Shown here in pieces: positions 50,169 through 62,377 of a stretch of DNA of 64,000 nucleotides; the first letter of the stretch is position 1; each line of letters begins with the position of its first letter. A model generated the notes under the pieces. The model had not been told where the DNA came from, made no database searches, and was given only the letters and a program-made list of their open reading frames with translations. Both the position numbers and the translations under genes were made by a program. This DNA comes from Helianthus annuus (lineage: Eukaryota; Streptophyta; Magnoliopsida; Asterales; Asteraceae): positions 85,327,644-85,391,643 of the forward strand of contig NC_035445.2 in NCBI RefSeq assembly GCF_002127325.2, given 5' to 3'.

Positions 50169-52470
50169 TGTGACAACCCGAACTTTCAAGGTTAGTAACG
50201 TTAGTCTTGTGATTCTAACTTCTCGTTATTTAATTCTCTTCAATGCGTTGCGTTGAACTTTCGGTGTGGTATTAACTTGGTTATTCTAACATGCTAGTAT
50301 ATTGGGCCAACACACACACATACTTGGGCCGGCTACAACCAAACACACGTATTTACCCAAATGATAGCTGGGTCGGCTACCATTATTAGTGTATAATGAG
50401 CCCACTTCTTATGGACTTTGCATATGTGGATTACCTAAACTTGTGTTATTTATTGGCCCGGTCTCACAAGCCCATACCGAACCAAGTCCACCTTAAAACC
50501 TGATTAAATTCTTGTTTACGTACAAGTTGTATAAGAATATTTGAATGTTTGCAAACCCTAACCAACCTCACGTCCCTCTTCCCTGATTGCGACGAGCAGT
50601 AGCAGAAACCCCCCCCCCCCGGTTCGAGATAGCACTTTGATCAGTCAAGTTCTGGTTAGTGATTCCGAATTATCGAATTTCATATTTGTGTGATAGTGTT
50701 TATGTGTGACAGTAAATGATTAGGGTAGGGTATGTTGTGTTCTTGCATGATAAACAATGTTTAAGGTTCATGACTTTGATTATGTATGCTGTAATGGATT
50801 AGATTATATATGTGTAAATTTATGATGTTATCTATGATTAATGAACATAGTCTTGAAATAGATAATTATGGCTGATAATTGGGTTACGCAAATTGTGGAT
50901 TAGGGAATTGATTATAACGACACACTATATGGGTATGATGATCATGTGTGAGTAATATGTGAGTAATATTTGATTGATTATTATGTTTGGGTCAAATGGG
51001 TATGAGCCGAGAGATCCCTTCTGTTGTGATAATTTCATATGTATACGGTAGCATAGTTAATGAATAATGATGAATAATTATTGTGATCTGATCATACAAA
51101 GCAAACAAATGGCGAGTGTGACTTGATTATGTAATTGAACTAATAAACTCATGTAATTTGGTTTGGCCAATGTGATAGAAAGTTGCTGTTTGGGGATCTC
51201 GTGAGTGGGCTGGGAAAGACTGGGCCGGATAGTTAAGTGGCCGCATTAAACTTTACAAAACAAAATAGGTGGATTATATGAACATAAGTGTTTGAATGTA
51301 TGTGTAGTTGATTGGGCCGAGGAGGGTTGCTTAGCAGCCACGAATAGAATGGGAGGGGGGTGACATGTTTGTGAATAACATCTATGTGATAGGTAGATTG
51401 TGAAGCACCCCGACTGTTATGTTATTTCATATTGCAACTATAGTTTGAAAGATTATTATGTGAATACCATTAGGTTGCATGTATAGCTAGGATGTAAATC
51501 ACTAGTGTAGAGGCCTTTATGTTACATGAACAACTGTCAATACATGTATGAAACTAAGTGAGTGCCATTTGTGTGATAAATATATGTATATACACGGAAC
51601 ACTTAAGTAAGGGTTTACAAAACTAATTGTTATCGGTAACTACGATAAGGTTTGGTAGACCAACTTGGGATACGTGATTTAATCTACCGAGCAAATCTAA
51701 GGTGAGTTCATCTCTTGAGCATGCGTCCCGGTGGTTGGGACAGTCTTTGGGTATCCCTGAGAGGGATGGGTTTTTGGGTAAATCACTGGGTATTCCTGAG
51801 AGGAATACAACTATTGATTAATACGTGAATGTTAGATAATACACCTTTTCCTATCACTTTAAGTCCCATCTTATACCGAATAGTTACCGGGGAGGTAACG
51901 GGGTGTTAGCTGGTAGCGCTATTAGGCTTGGCAACCTCACACCGTACCTGCGAGGACAGGCGTGAACTAATGACCTTAAAACATGACCATTGCTCAGATA
52001 GGGGGCAATGGGGACGGGCAAAACAAACTGGTAGCCATCTTGTATGGTACTCGGGTTATTATCAACATTACATGCAATAAACTGAACTAAACACTTGGTA
52101 ACTAACGTTTTCACAAACTATGAACTCACCAGCCTTGTCTGATACACTTGTTGCATGCTCGCAAGTCCTTAGATGTTTTGGATCTGGAACTTGCTGTCTG
52201 GAGTAGCTGGAGTGGTCATGGGTCGACCGAAGGGATTCATGTGATTGATTTCTTGATACTATACATTGGTTTTGAAACTGTTTAACTTTGGTATATCATT
52301 TGCTTCCGCTGAACATGTTGGTTTTCATTTAAACTTGTTGATGGTATTTTCATTAATAATGGGGATTTTCTTTATAAACTTGTATGGGTTCAATGTAATT
52401 AGTGGCTCGTTATTGGTACGTCACACGCCTAGCAGGGATATTTCCTAGGTGGTCTTTTGGGGGTGTGACA
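50169..52470 (+). mobile_element. 3' LTR (2,302 bp) of a truncated gypsy element
   Basis: Starts TGTGACAACCCG right after the polypurine tract and ends GGGGGTGTGACA, with inverted TGTGACA/TGTCACA ends. The 5' LTR and coding region are absent. The orientation given by the tract provides the reference for the other LTRs in this window. Confidence 0.75.
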
Positions 52471-52920
52471 CGATGAATGTAGCGAATGAGCGGGTCCCGT
52501 ATTTTGGTACTCTTTTCGGCATCTCGATAATGCTATCATTGAAGATGGGCTCGCCAACCTCTTCTTTGATGTAGATCCCACATCTACACCGAATTGAGCC
52601 ACCGAAATACCATACCAAGTACCACCACATCTGAATATAACCGCTTCATTATCGAACATGTCATTGATATCTTTCTTGAGGGCAAATGTGCTCAAGAATT
52701 CAAGGTCGAACTCATGAACCGATTGAAGTGGTGCCTCAAGAAAGACACAAGGGGTCCCGTCACTAGATTGTCATAGCGTTCCCTCTGCCCCACGGTATCC
52801 AAGGTGTTATAGCAAACTTGTCTTGGCAACTCTTCGTTGCGTGCTTTGAGTATTTCCATTCGCTTTTCGCACTATGCATGTTCTGTTTTGAATCTGAGTC
52901 ATTTGTAGGGGGCCATTTTC
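52471..52920 (-). pseudogene. Gag-like retrotransposon remnant (possibly Athila-type)
   Basis: The minus-strand frame reads LKKDINDMFDNEAVIFRCGG, then TWYGISVAQFGVDVG, followed after a frame change by IYIKEEVGEPIFND. The pattern of a predicted beta-rich FRxGG...IxxFGxxxGIY block resembles the gag of Athila/Tat-type gypsy elements in Asteraceae, from memory. Frames are broken several times. The family assignment is tentative. Confidence 0.4.
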
Positions 52921-52984
52921 ATGTAAAGAACGATCATTTTAAACAGTCAAGTATCGTAAAAACTGAGAAAAATTGAGAAACAGA

Positions 52985-53080
52985 GGTCTGCACATGGCCT
53001 CGTGCCTCAAAGGCACGACCCTGCGTTGCATAATTTTCAGGGGGCACGACCCCGTGCCTCAGACGCACGTCCCCAAGTAA
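52985..53080. repeat. GGCACGACC/CGTGCCTC repeat block
   Basis: CGTGCCTCAAAGGCACGACC, then GGGGCACGACCCCGTGCCTC, and CAGACGCACG form paired inverted CpG motifs, comparable in style with the LTR CpG modules at 4105, 29461, 31727 and 41812. Confidence 0.55.
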
Positions 53081-53399
53081 AGCTACTATTTTGCCAAAAC
53101 TCCAACTCTTTCGAGCCGGCTTCGAAAAGTCCAAAAGTTTGGTCCCCTTTGTGCGGTATACCCTGAAAACAAACTTCAAGCATCAATTTCAAGTTACCAA
53201 CCCTTTTTACCCTTTAATTTTAGTTTTTCGGTTAAGAACAAGGGTTTACTTAAAATCGGTTGAAAATTTCTGATTTTTACACAATGGTTTGATGATTTAC
53301 TCCTTAAAACACTTATATTAACTACTACTAACAAGATTTAAGGAAAAAAATTCGGATTGACACGGGTTAAGTTCAAGAACCCTAGATTTTTGTGTTTTT

Positions 53400-54170
53400 A
53401 GTCCATTGCGTTTTAGAAAAAAAAAAAACACTTCCTTTTAGGTTTTTGTCTATCGCGTTTAAGAAAAACACATTTTTATGTATTTTTTTGGTCCAATGCG
53501 TTTCAGAAAAATACATTTTGAAATGTTTTTAGTCCATTGCATTTTAGGTAAAGCACATTTTTTTTAGTCCATTGCGTTTTAGAAAAAAAACCACTTGTTT
53601 GTGTTTTTTTTTCTATTGCGTTTTATGAAAAACACATTTTATGTGTTTTTTTGGTCTAATGCGTTTCAGAAAAACACATTTTGAAGTGTTTTTAGTCCAT
53701 TGCGTTTTAGATAAAGCACATTTTGATTTTTTTAGTCCATTGCGTTTTAGAAAAAAAAAACACTTTTTTGTGTTTTTTTCTATTGCGTTTTAGGAAAACA
53801 ATTTTTTATGTATTTTTTGGTCCAATGCGTTTTAGAAAAACACATTTTGAAGTGTTTTTAGTCCATTGTGTTTTAGGTAAAACACATTTTTAGTGTTTTT
53901 AATCTATTGCATTTTAGTAAAAACACTTTCTTTTGTGTTTTTTGTTTATTGCGTTTCAGGAAAAACACATAAAAATGCGTTTTTTGGTCTATTGCGTTTT
54001 AGAAAAACTCATTTTGAAGTGTTTTTAGCCTATTGCGTTTTAGGTAAAACACTTTTTTATTAGTTTTTAGTATATTGCATTTTAGAAAAAAACACTTACT
54101 TTTGTGTTTTTAGTCCATTGCGTTTTAGAAAAAAATATTTTTTTGTTTTTTTTGTCCATTTCGTTTTACG
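53400..54170. repeat. Tandem array of ~42-bp units with four-unit higher-order period
   Basis: About nineteen units start with GTCCATTGCGTTTTAGAAAA or variants. Successive units cycle through four recognisable types: one with ACACTT...GTGTTTTT, one with ACACAT...ATGTATTTTTTG, one with CCAATGCGTTTCAG...TTTTGAAGTG, and one with TTAGGTAAAGCACA. The cycle (about 165-180 bp) repeats four times before breaking down. The array was therefore amplified in four-unit blocks. Confidence 0.88.
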
Positions 54171-54531
54171 CATTTGGGTTATCGAAAACTTTTATTTCAA
54201 AAGTATAACAAGAGTGTACTTGTTTTAAAGATAAAAAAAAACTTGTTTTAAAGATAAAAAAACGTTCGTTTCATGGTGCAATTTTTATAAAAAAAATAAT
54301 GTCGTATGAAAAAGCTATTAACGTTTTAAAAACAAGGAGAACTGGAGAAAAGAGAAACAATTGATTTGAATGGACTAGAACACCCTTAGAATAACCCATG
54401 TGTCTTTTTTTTGTTCAAGATTATTTCCTATCTTCTTACATAAAACGTACTTTCTATTATATTGTGACCTTAGTTATTATTAAATTATTTTATAAGAAGA
54501 TGATTAATCACTCGGATGCCAATGAAAAAAT
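54171..54531. other. AT-rich spacer
   Basis: No recognised feature apart from a short repeated ACTTGTTTTAAAGATAAAAAA (54207-54260). Confidence 0.45.
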
Positions 54532-54534
54532 TAA

Positions 54535-54808
54535 AGGGTCGTTTGGCAACATCTGAATGGTTTAAGTGGTGAACCAGTAAGAGGTCTGAACCATTAAGAG
54601 CCTATATAATGCTAACCGTTCAGAGGCAAATGTTTGACCAATTTAGATTAGAGGTCTTAACCATTCAGACTCTGTATAAATTTTAACCATTCAGATGCAA
54701 ATGTCTGAAACATCTGCTCGTGAAACAAACAGTCTGAACCATTAAGTGCTGAACCAGTAAAAATTCTAAACCATTAAGAGCCTCATTAAGAGGTAAACAA
54801 AGAGCCCC
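54535..54808. mobile_element. PIF/Harbinger-type MITE (274 bp)
   Basis: TAA flanks both ends (54532-54534 and 54809-54811). Ends AGGGTCGTTTGGCAAC and complement of GGGGCTCTTTGTTTAC. The interior repeats CTGAACCATTAAGAG and CCATTCAGA phrases. A second copy, with a nested insertion, lies at 62378-62831. Confidence 0.78.
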
Positions 54809-54837
54809 TAATTATTGATTAATAGCATATGTTAAAT

Positions 54838-55576
54838 GGGTTGAGATCCTGTACAAACAGTGCTAATTATAAGAACCGTAAGAACAGATCTGAACCATTG
54901 TTAATTTAAATCAAGGGTTGATATTGATTATAAATAAAACTCTTATAATTAAAAATTACTACTAACAAATTAGGGGTAATTTTGTAAAATTGCTAGTCAT
55001 TTGACCATTTTCTATTAAATACAAATTCCACCAAGGTTTTTTAAACTAAAATAACTTTTATATACTTCATTATTTTTTTTAAAAATATATACCATAAAAT
55101 CAAGTATTTTTTTATCTTTAATATGAGTACCATATTGCTATACCTTTTTGTATTTATAAAAGTGTTTTTTAAAAAAAGTTAACAAAAGGTGTTTTATATT
55201 TGTGCTAATAAGGTGCTGATTATGTGTTAATTACAAAATAATACAAACAAACACCAAAAGTAGATATAATCAGCACATCTGGTGTGCTGATAATGGAGAA
55301 CGATTGAAGATGTTGTGCTAATGTCGTTTATGTTGATAATGGAGAACGATTCGAGGACGATGTGCTGATAATGAAGAACGATTAATGATGTTGTGCTAAT
55401 TATATAGTGTTGTGCTGATTATATTTTTTGTAATTATTTTTAATTAGTTATAAATAAATATGGTCAAAAAGTCTAAATTACCCCTAAACTAATTTTTTAT
55501 TGATGGACACTTGTCAATTATGTATTGGTTCTTATGGTTCTTACAAACTTAAGTGTTTGTATTTGATCCCATTCCT
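54838..55576. mobile_element. Mutator-like MITE (739 bp)
   Basis: Flanked by ATGTTAAAT on both sides (54829-54837 and 55577-55585), a 9-bp duplication. Imperfect inverted ends share GGGATC...ACAAAC and TAAGAACCRTAAGAAC. Inside, a ~50-bp motif GTGCTGATAATGGAGAACGA is repeated about three times at 55290-55390. Confidence 0.7.
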
Positions 55577-55979
55577 ATGTTAAATTATCTAATAACAAAG
55601 AATTAGTTTTTTTTTAGAACACGAATAAAGAATTAGTCAATATCTAGAATAGTAAATATAGTTGATTCGGCATGTTTAATATTTAAACCGTTTGTTTTTT
55701 TATACTTAGTTGATATTTAAAAGCAAGTTCTGGTTGTGAAGAAAATGTACTCTAGCTACTAATAGCACAACTCTTCATATAAACTTCAAAACATTATTGA
55801 TAGTACCGATATTAATATTATCGAAATTGTTATTGATATTTGTTTTTATGGTTTTCAATTGTCGTAAAAAACGTACCACCATTCTCAAGGCCATATCACA
55901 AATTTAATTTTTAGGTCTACTCATTTGGTTGCTAAATCAAGTATCGGTACTAGATCCATAATATAGTGAACCACTCCCA

Positions 55980-56010
55980 ACTGAATTCCCGTCGCAATGC
56001 GCGGGGGAAT
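55980..56010 (+). mobile_element. Probable Helitron 3' terminus
   Basis: AATTCCCGTCGCAATGCGCG can form the short GC hairpin typical of plant Helitron ends. The expected CTRR terminus is degenerate (ACCTA near 56013). Confidence 0.4.
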
Positions 56011-56159
56011 TTACCTATATATATACACAAGAATTTAAAGTTTTGATGAATAGTGTTTTTAATTTTTAGTAATATTTTATATGCTATTTAATTTTGTTAA
56101 TTTTGAAAAAAAATCTGAATCCCCGTCTTTGTTTGTTTGTTTGTTTTTTTTTAAACATT

Positions 56160-56900
56160 TTGCGGGCATTTGATCAGTATCGATACGGTTCGTTACAGCA
56201 GTGGTACAATACATGTACTAGGTATAGAAATCAACACGTATTTTACATCGACTGAAAACGATAAAAATGAACACTGGTAGAGCGACATTGATGTTGTTCG
56301 AACGGCATCGATTGGTTCAGATTGTCACGGTACATGTAGCAATATTCATTTATCATCACATACGAAGTTGTATAAATGAATAATTCTCAAAACCGGAAAC
56401 CATAAAAAAGAGTATCGGTATTGATGTTGTACGGTACGGTATTGTATGATAGCGATACGATGCCAATTTATCGAAAGAAACAGTAAAAATAAATGTTGGT
56501 AGCGAACCAATATTGTTCGTTTGGTTTTGTTTCGGTTCACTTTGGTAGCGATACGATACCAATGTTGTTCAGTTTGACACGGTATGGTAGCGATACGGTG
56601 TCAGTTTATCGAAAATAAAAACAATATTTATTTTTATTGTTTTTGCTTTTGATAAACTAACAACATATCACTACCATACCGTCCATACCCTACCGAACAA
56701 CATTGGTACTAATACATGTATTCATTTTAATACACTCTGTATGTGATGTGATGATAAACGAATATCACTACCTATATCGTGACGATTTGAACTGATCGTA
56801 CCGTTCGAACACCATCGGCTCCGATATCAGTGATCATTTTTATCGTTTTTGATCGACATGTTATTTTTACTGTAATGAACGAAACCGATACCGATCAAAT
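56160..56900. mobile_element. Helitron-like GATACGGT-rich repeat with inverted halves
   Basis: Blocks such as TCGATTGGTTCAGATTGTCACG (56308) reappear inverted around 56770-56800, so the region has two opposed arms. Related to 11150-11790. Lies immediately upstream of SEC62. Confidence 0.45.
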
Positions 56901-57075
56901 ATATTAGAAAGAAACCGAAGATGACACTACTCGCATATAATTCATGTGTTGCACCGTGTAAAACACCTTGCAGAAAGTAGTCTCTCGCTCTACCACACCG
57001 GCGAAACCAAAACCCAATCCGTACCAAGAGAAACCTGAAAACCCTAGGTCACGGAAAACCGTCGCAAAATCGCAA

Positions 57076-60000
57076 ATGAAGAAAGCCGGAGCCGAGAAGA
57101 AGCGGGCCCGGCGATCCTCCGCCGCCGTAAAAACTGCTGCCGGTCGAGATCCGGCCACCGATACTCCGCCTAGGGTAATACCTTTTCAAATTTCAGATCC
57201 TATTATATACGATTCACATTATTCTATAGTTATTTGTGTTTATCGGCTTTTGTTAGATCTGTATGGAAAAGTTCACATTAATTTTTACGGTTACGTGTTC
57301 GTGATTGGAAGCGTTACGTTGCGATCATGATTTGGTGATTTGTACTTGATATAGTACGTATAGGTGTGATTTTGATGCAATTTATGCACTGTGATTAGTT
57401 TGTGTTTTGTAAACCGCTTGTTTGCTTTTAGATTGTTGAGAAAATGTGTGTTAATTGTATGAAAGTTTGCAAACTTAGGATGTATGTTTTGCTTAGGGTT
57501 TTAAGAATTGTTATTGCTTATTTGTTTTGTTTGTAAAATTTTGTGACTCAGTTTCTAATTTTTTTCTAAATGTAAAGTTTGATACAATTTTTAATGTTAT
57601 GTGACTTTTCATGGTTTTAGGAGTTGTTGATTGCAACATAGCAGGCGGATCCTGCATATGTTTCGCTGTAGTTTTACGTTAAGTGGTTAATTTTGTAGGA
57701 TTAAAATTGTTGTTTGTTTCACTATTGTAGAGTGCATCATATGTGTGTAGGTTTGGGAATTGGGATAGAATCGATGAATTGAAAAGGAGAAAGTGATCAA
57801 AGTTAGGTCTGAAGTCTCTGTAATCTGTGGCCATCTGGAAAGTTGCTACGTTTTGTTTTATTTATACATTTATTGTTTCTAAGTGTGTAAGTTGGGTAGC
57901 ATTTGGAATACCCTTAATTAGGGAGACGTTTTTATGCTATATGTGATGTAGATTATGTGTTGTTGGGCATATCATACGGAGATAGACGGTAGGTGCTTGT
58001 GTGAGTCCACTTTCTTTCATTTCATCATACACAAGGGTTCTTTCTTGGTGTATTTATGTTCTTTCGGAGAGTACAGATATACTTGGTCTAAGGGTAGGAT
58101 TCTCTTAACAGCAGAAGGGAAAGGGACTCGGGGAGACTTCCTTTTAGTTGCATAGTTTTTAGACTTCATAATTTCAAATATTGTGTCATACTATACGTTT
58201 TTCTTGTGCTGTAGTTATTGTATGTTCATTTTATTACGCACATTGTTGGGATAAATGGAAATTAATCAATTGCAGAAGTGGCACTAAAACTGTTTATTTC
58301 GGACGTGTCTGTTATCAGTCTTTTAGTCAGTATTAATATCTGTTTGTTAGTTATCTGTATTCTTCTTGATCGCCTAGAAATTTGTCGTTACTAGTAGTAC
58401 TCTCATAATTCTTTTTTCGCGGGCATTATAAGGTTGCACATTTGATCTGAAAACGAAATATGTTACTGCATTGGTCTTTAGACTTCACTTTTTCATATCA
58501 ACTGTCTGATTAACTTTACTTTATTTCTTCTTTGAATCCAGAAACAAGGGAACAAGAAAGACGTATTCCAATTATTTGCTGAGAAAGTGAGAGATCATAA
58601 AGACTTGGTCTCCAGGTGGGCCGTGTTACAGGAAACCCGTGTTGAGTACTTTAGGGGAAAGGATTTTGTTTCGTTTTTGAAAAATCATCCAGAGCTCAAA
58701 GACATCTTAGAATCAGATAGGCATCTAGAAGTAGATGATATTGTCAATGTACTGCTGAGCAAGAACCTTCTAGTTCGTTGTGACCGCGTGGTGAAAACAG
58801 TACGTCCTGGAAAAAGAAAATTGTCAACATGGCCAGCTCATTTAGAAATATTTCCTGTAAGTTTATTTTATTTTATTTTTGTCTTATTTTGGTTCAAAAC
58901 TATCTTGAATTAACTCGCTGTGTTTGCTCTCATTGTATTGCTCACATAAAAGTTAAAGTCATATAGTGCAATTTGTATGCATTTTTACATTTTTATGATG
59001 AATATATCATTGACAAATAGGGCTGCAAACGAACCGAACGATTCGTTTGTTAAGAAATATACGTGTTTACGAACTGTTCATTACACTTACCGAACGAGAT
59101 TTCATGTTCGTGTTGGTTTGTTAAGGAAATGAACTTGTTCGTGTTCATTTGTTTTAATTTTAGGCAACACATGTTTATGAACACAAATGGAAACAAACGA
59201 TCACAAAGAAGCATTCATGAACAGTATATAATATATTGACACTTATTAAGTATTTATTTGTCGGAATTTTGAAGTATTTAAATAAAATATAAAAGCTAAA
59301 AACACTAATGAACTATCGAACACAATCGAATGTTAAGGAACACATTACCGAACTTTTTTGAACATAAATGAACGAATGCGGCCTCTGTTCATGTTCGTTC
59401 ATTTTACTAAACGAACAAAATTTCTTGTTCATGTTCGTTTGTCTAATAAATGAACGAACACAAACAAACTTCCCGCCAAACGGTTCTGTTTGCTGAACGT
59501 TTGGTTTATATGTGGCCCTACAGACAAATGAACTGGTTTTGAGGTCTATTTTTTGTTGTATGTTGTCTACAGGAGCAGGAGTTTTCTGATAATGATGCAT
59601 TTTTTGCATGGACTTTTGTGAACAAGCGGCCACTATGGCAAACACTTTTATCATTATCTTGGCCTGTTTTGACTCTTGCAATCTGCTTGTTCCCTGTGTA
59701 TCCTCACCAGGCGAAACTTCTCATACTCTACTCGTGTGCTGGGGTACTTCTCCTTATTCTTTGCCTGCTTTTGGGTAAGTTTATTATACTGTTATCCATA
59801 TTTATTCTAATTGTACTGTTAGTGTGGAATTGTTACTGTTTTATACTATTAGATTTTAGAGTAAAGTACATGGATGGTCCCAGTGTTTTACCAAAATATT
59901 GGATTTGGTCCCTAGCTTTTCAAAAGTACAAAGATGGTTCCTGTGATTTGCACTTTGTAACGCGTTTAGTCCCCGGCTTTTTTCAAAAGTACATTGATGG

Positions 60001-61955
60001 TCCCTGTGGTTTGTACTTTGTAACGCATTTAGTCTGTAACCTAGACATGCTAAAACCTTTAGATTTGTTAGCTGTGGTTAAATGCGTTACAAAGTGCAAA
60101 CCATAGGGACCATCCGTGTACTTTTGGAAAGCTAGGGACCAAATCCAAATCACAGGGACCATCCGTGTACTTCACTCTAGATTTTAATTGCTTTGTAACT
60201 ATAGTGCTAGCCGTACATGCAATGAAGTTGTGTATGCCTGTGATTAGCTTAGGTTAATGCCATCTTTATTCTTTAACGATGTTTGGACTTTGGAAGTATT
60301 ATCGTCATCATCATACTCGGTAAATCCCACCAATAGCCAAGCTAAGGTAGGGTCTGAGAGGAGGGTAAGATGTAGACAGCCTTACCTCTACCCCGTAGGA
60401 ATAGAGAGGCTGCTTCCAGTGAGACTCCCGGCTCCATAGTAGTTTTGCATCAAGCCTTGGACATAAGGCGCATAACTCTCGGCAAAAAGGCCAATTAGTG
60501 CATTTTGGAAGTACTATCTTAGTTACTTGTTTTAAAAGGTTAACTTATCGGTTACATGAATGGTTGATGGATATATATGGCCGGAGGCCTGGAGTAATTT
60601 GTAATGGGCTTATACCAATCAACTTCCCCTGTTTATGAATTATGAACCATCTTTTATACAATTTTTGTGAATATATAAAGTTAATTTTGGCAGTGAGAGC
60701 CCTGATATTTGGTGCATCATGGATTTTACTTGGGAAACGTATCTGGATTTTCCCAAACATACTTGCTGAAGAAGCAACACTCAGAGAACTTTTCCGTTTT
60801 TGGCCCCAAAAAGACGAGGAGGAGAAACCCAAGTTAACAGCAAGGTTGTTTTATGCAATTGTGGCTGTTTTAGCCATACTACTTTTGAGGCATCATGCTC
60901 CTGATGAGGCTGCTAGGGCCAGGTAATTATCAATTTAAGAAGCAATAAATATTTGCAACCTTGGTTTTAAGAAGTGCATATCACGCATTTTAAAACCAGG
61001 ATTGCAACAATTTCTTTCTTAGAAGTTCTCATTTTAAAAATTTCCTAATTGTCATTACATGAAAGTTTATGGATTGATTTAAATATCCTTATACTAAAAA
61101 CAGCATCTGTGTGTCGAATTCTGCAAAACTGATTTCACTGCTTTTTCTAAATAGACAATTACATTGGTTGGGATTGAAATGTAGGGGTGCTAAACGGGTT
61201 GTGTTCGCGGTTCAACCCGACCCGAACCGGAACATTATAGACGAATCCGAACACGACCTGAACCCGAAAATTGTTTCATACATATGAACCCGAACACGAC
61301 GGAACATTAAACAGGTCAACCCGCCAACTTGACCGGGTTGACACTAACTGGACCTGTTTAGCTAAATGTGTCGTGTTTGGTTCGTGCCAGAAATTCACAA
61401 TCCTATTGAAATGGGCCACCTTGGGCAGGGTTAACCCTCAAACAACTGTCATATCTTTAAAATATTTAACGCTTAGGTACCGTATGACTACAGATCATCT
61501 GATTTCTTAGAAGAATGGTTTAGGGCGACTGTAAACATTAAAAATATGCTTTGGGTGACTGTCAACCCGTTTGGCCCATGTTTTTTAGCCCACTAGGATT
61601 TCATTCATAAGTTCTTGGGTCAAATTTGTCAGATTTAGTATCAAATAAACTGATCCACTCTAATGTTCTGAATCTCGAGCATGAGTTAATCATAAATTAT
61701 CTACATGTGTTGCTATTTATGTCATGCAGGTATCAGAAGCGGGTTTCCAACATTATAGACGATGTTCTTGAGTGGGACCCACGGTTGGCTTTGTCGGGCA
61801 TGATGGATAGCATGCAGTCAGAAGTTAACGGTACTGAAACTAACAACAATGTTACTGATGGCGGAGGCAGTGAAAAGGCAGCGTCCCCTGACTATGTGGA
61901 ACATGAGCATGATGAAAGTACAGAAGACAAAGATCTGTACGATGAAAAAATATAG
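57076..61955 (+). CDS. SEC62: ER protein translocation component SEC62, 5 exons, 356 aa
   Basis: Exons: 57076-57174, 58542-58856, 59573-59774, 60694-60922, 61730-61955. All have GT-AG borders and matching phases. SEC62 works with the SEC61 channel and SEC63 in post-translational import into the ER. The cytosolic N-terminal domain has a basic start, then KKDVFQLFAEKVRDHKDLVS and a conserved YFRGKDFVSFLKNHPEL block. Hydrophobic segments lie at about 162-180, 187-218 and 257-270. The third, absent in yeast and animal SEC62, fits the extra membrane span reported for plant SEC62. The C-terminus is acidic. The ATG at 57076 was chosen because MKK...EKKR matches plant SEC62 starts; an in-frame ATG at 56968 would add 36 residues. 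Introns 2, 3 and 4 contain transposon insertions. Confidence 0.94.
59019..59521. mobile_element. hAT-type MITE in SEC62 intron 2
   Basis: Ends AGGGCTGCAAACGAACCGAA and complement of TAGGGCCACATATAAACC. Flanks TGACAAAT (59011-59018) and AGACAAAT (59522-59529) form an 8-bp duplication with one mismatch. The interior is rich in GTTCGT/ACGAAC inverted phrases. Confidence 0.7.
59859..60177. mobile_element. Mutator-type foldback MITE in SEC62 intron 3
   Basis: Perfect 9-bp duplication TAGATTTTA (59850-59858 and 60178-60186). Ends GAGTAAAGTACATGGATGGT and complement of GAGTGAAGTACACGGATGGT. The arms pair over most of the 319 bp. It starts 84 bp after the exon 3 splice donor. Confidence 0.87.
60299..60503 (-). 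mobile_element. Au-type SINE in SEC62 intron 3
   Basis: Reverse orientation of the element at 45685-45895, with the same core phrases (complements of GGAAGCAGCCTCTCTATTCC and GGTAAGGCTGTCTACATCTT). Target duplication TTTGGAAGTA at 60289-60298 and 60504-60513. Minus-strand 3' end is a GATGATGACGATAAT tail. Confidence 0.9.
61183..61620. mobile_element. Possible hAT-like repeat in SEC62 intron 4
   Basis: TAGGGGTGCTAAACGGGTTG followed by CCCGAACCGGAACATTATAG is a common plant hAT non-autonomous left end. No matching right end was found. Confidence 0.4.
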
Positions 61956-62053
61956 GAAAATGTAAACAGATTAAAAGGTATTAAAAAGGGAATATTATTA
62001 TGTATTTGCTTTTATATTGTTTTGAGTGTTAGAATCTGTGATTGAACTTTGAA

Positions 62054-62059
62054 AATAAA
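62054..62059 (+). terminator. Candidate polyadenylation signal of SEC62
   Basis: AATAAA 98 bp after the SEC62 stop codon, in a T-rich context. Confidence 0.45.
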
Positions 62060-62377
62060 TCTAAGTGGCTAGAGAAAGATAGCACCACTTGGTCTTGCAG
62101 TTGAAGGGTTTTGTAGCTTGTGCTTCTATCATTTTAACTAACCTCAGGGGTGGTAAAACTAGAGAATGACTCGAAATGTTTTTAGTAGAGAATCTATTTT
62201 GAATTTTACAAATTTTATTTTAAATCTGTTTGTAAAAACGAAAGTGTTAGCTCTTGTATCTGTGTAAACATTGGACAAACTTCATATTGGTTTGTGAATG
62301 TAAAAGATGCAAGAATTGTTTGACCTCAAATGCTACCAGCATGTTTTGGTCGAAGGTTTAATTCAACTGCAAATTTA

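Noticed and set aside
53400..54170. Regularly spaced repeats that could suggest CRISPR
   Set aside because: Units are contiguous variants of one sequence without distinct spacers, no cas genes are present, and the DNA is plant nuclear.
56968..57075. Upstream in-frame ATG for SEC62, adding 36 residues
   Set aside because: The family-typical start MKK...EKKR lies at 57076. The extension is Pro/Lys-rich and probably 5' leader, though it cannot be excluded.
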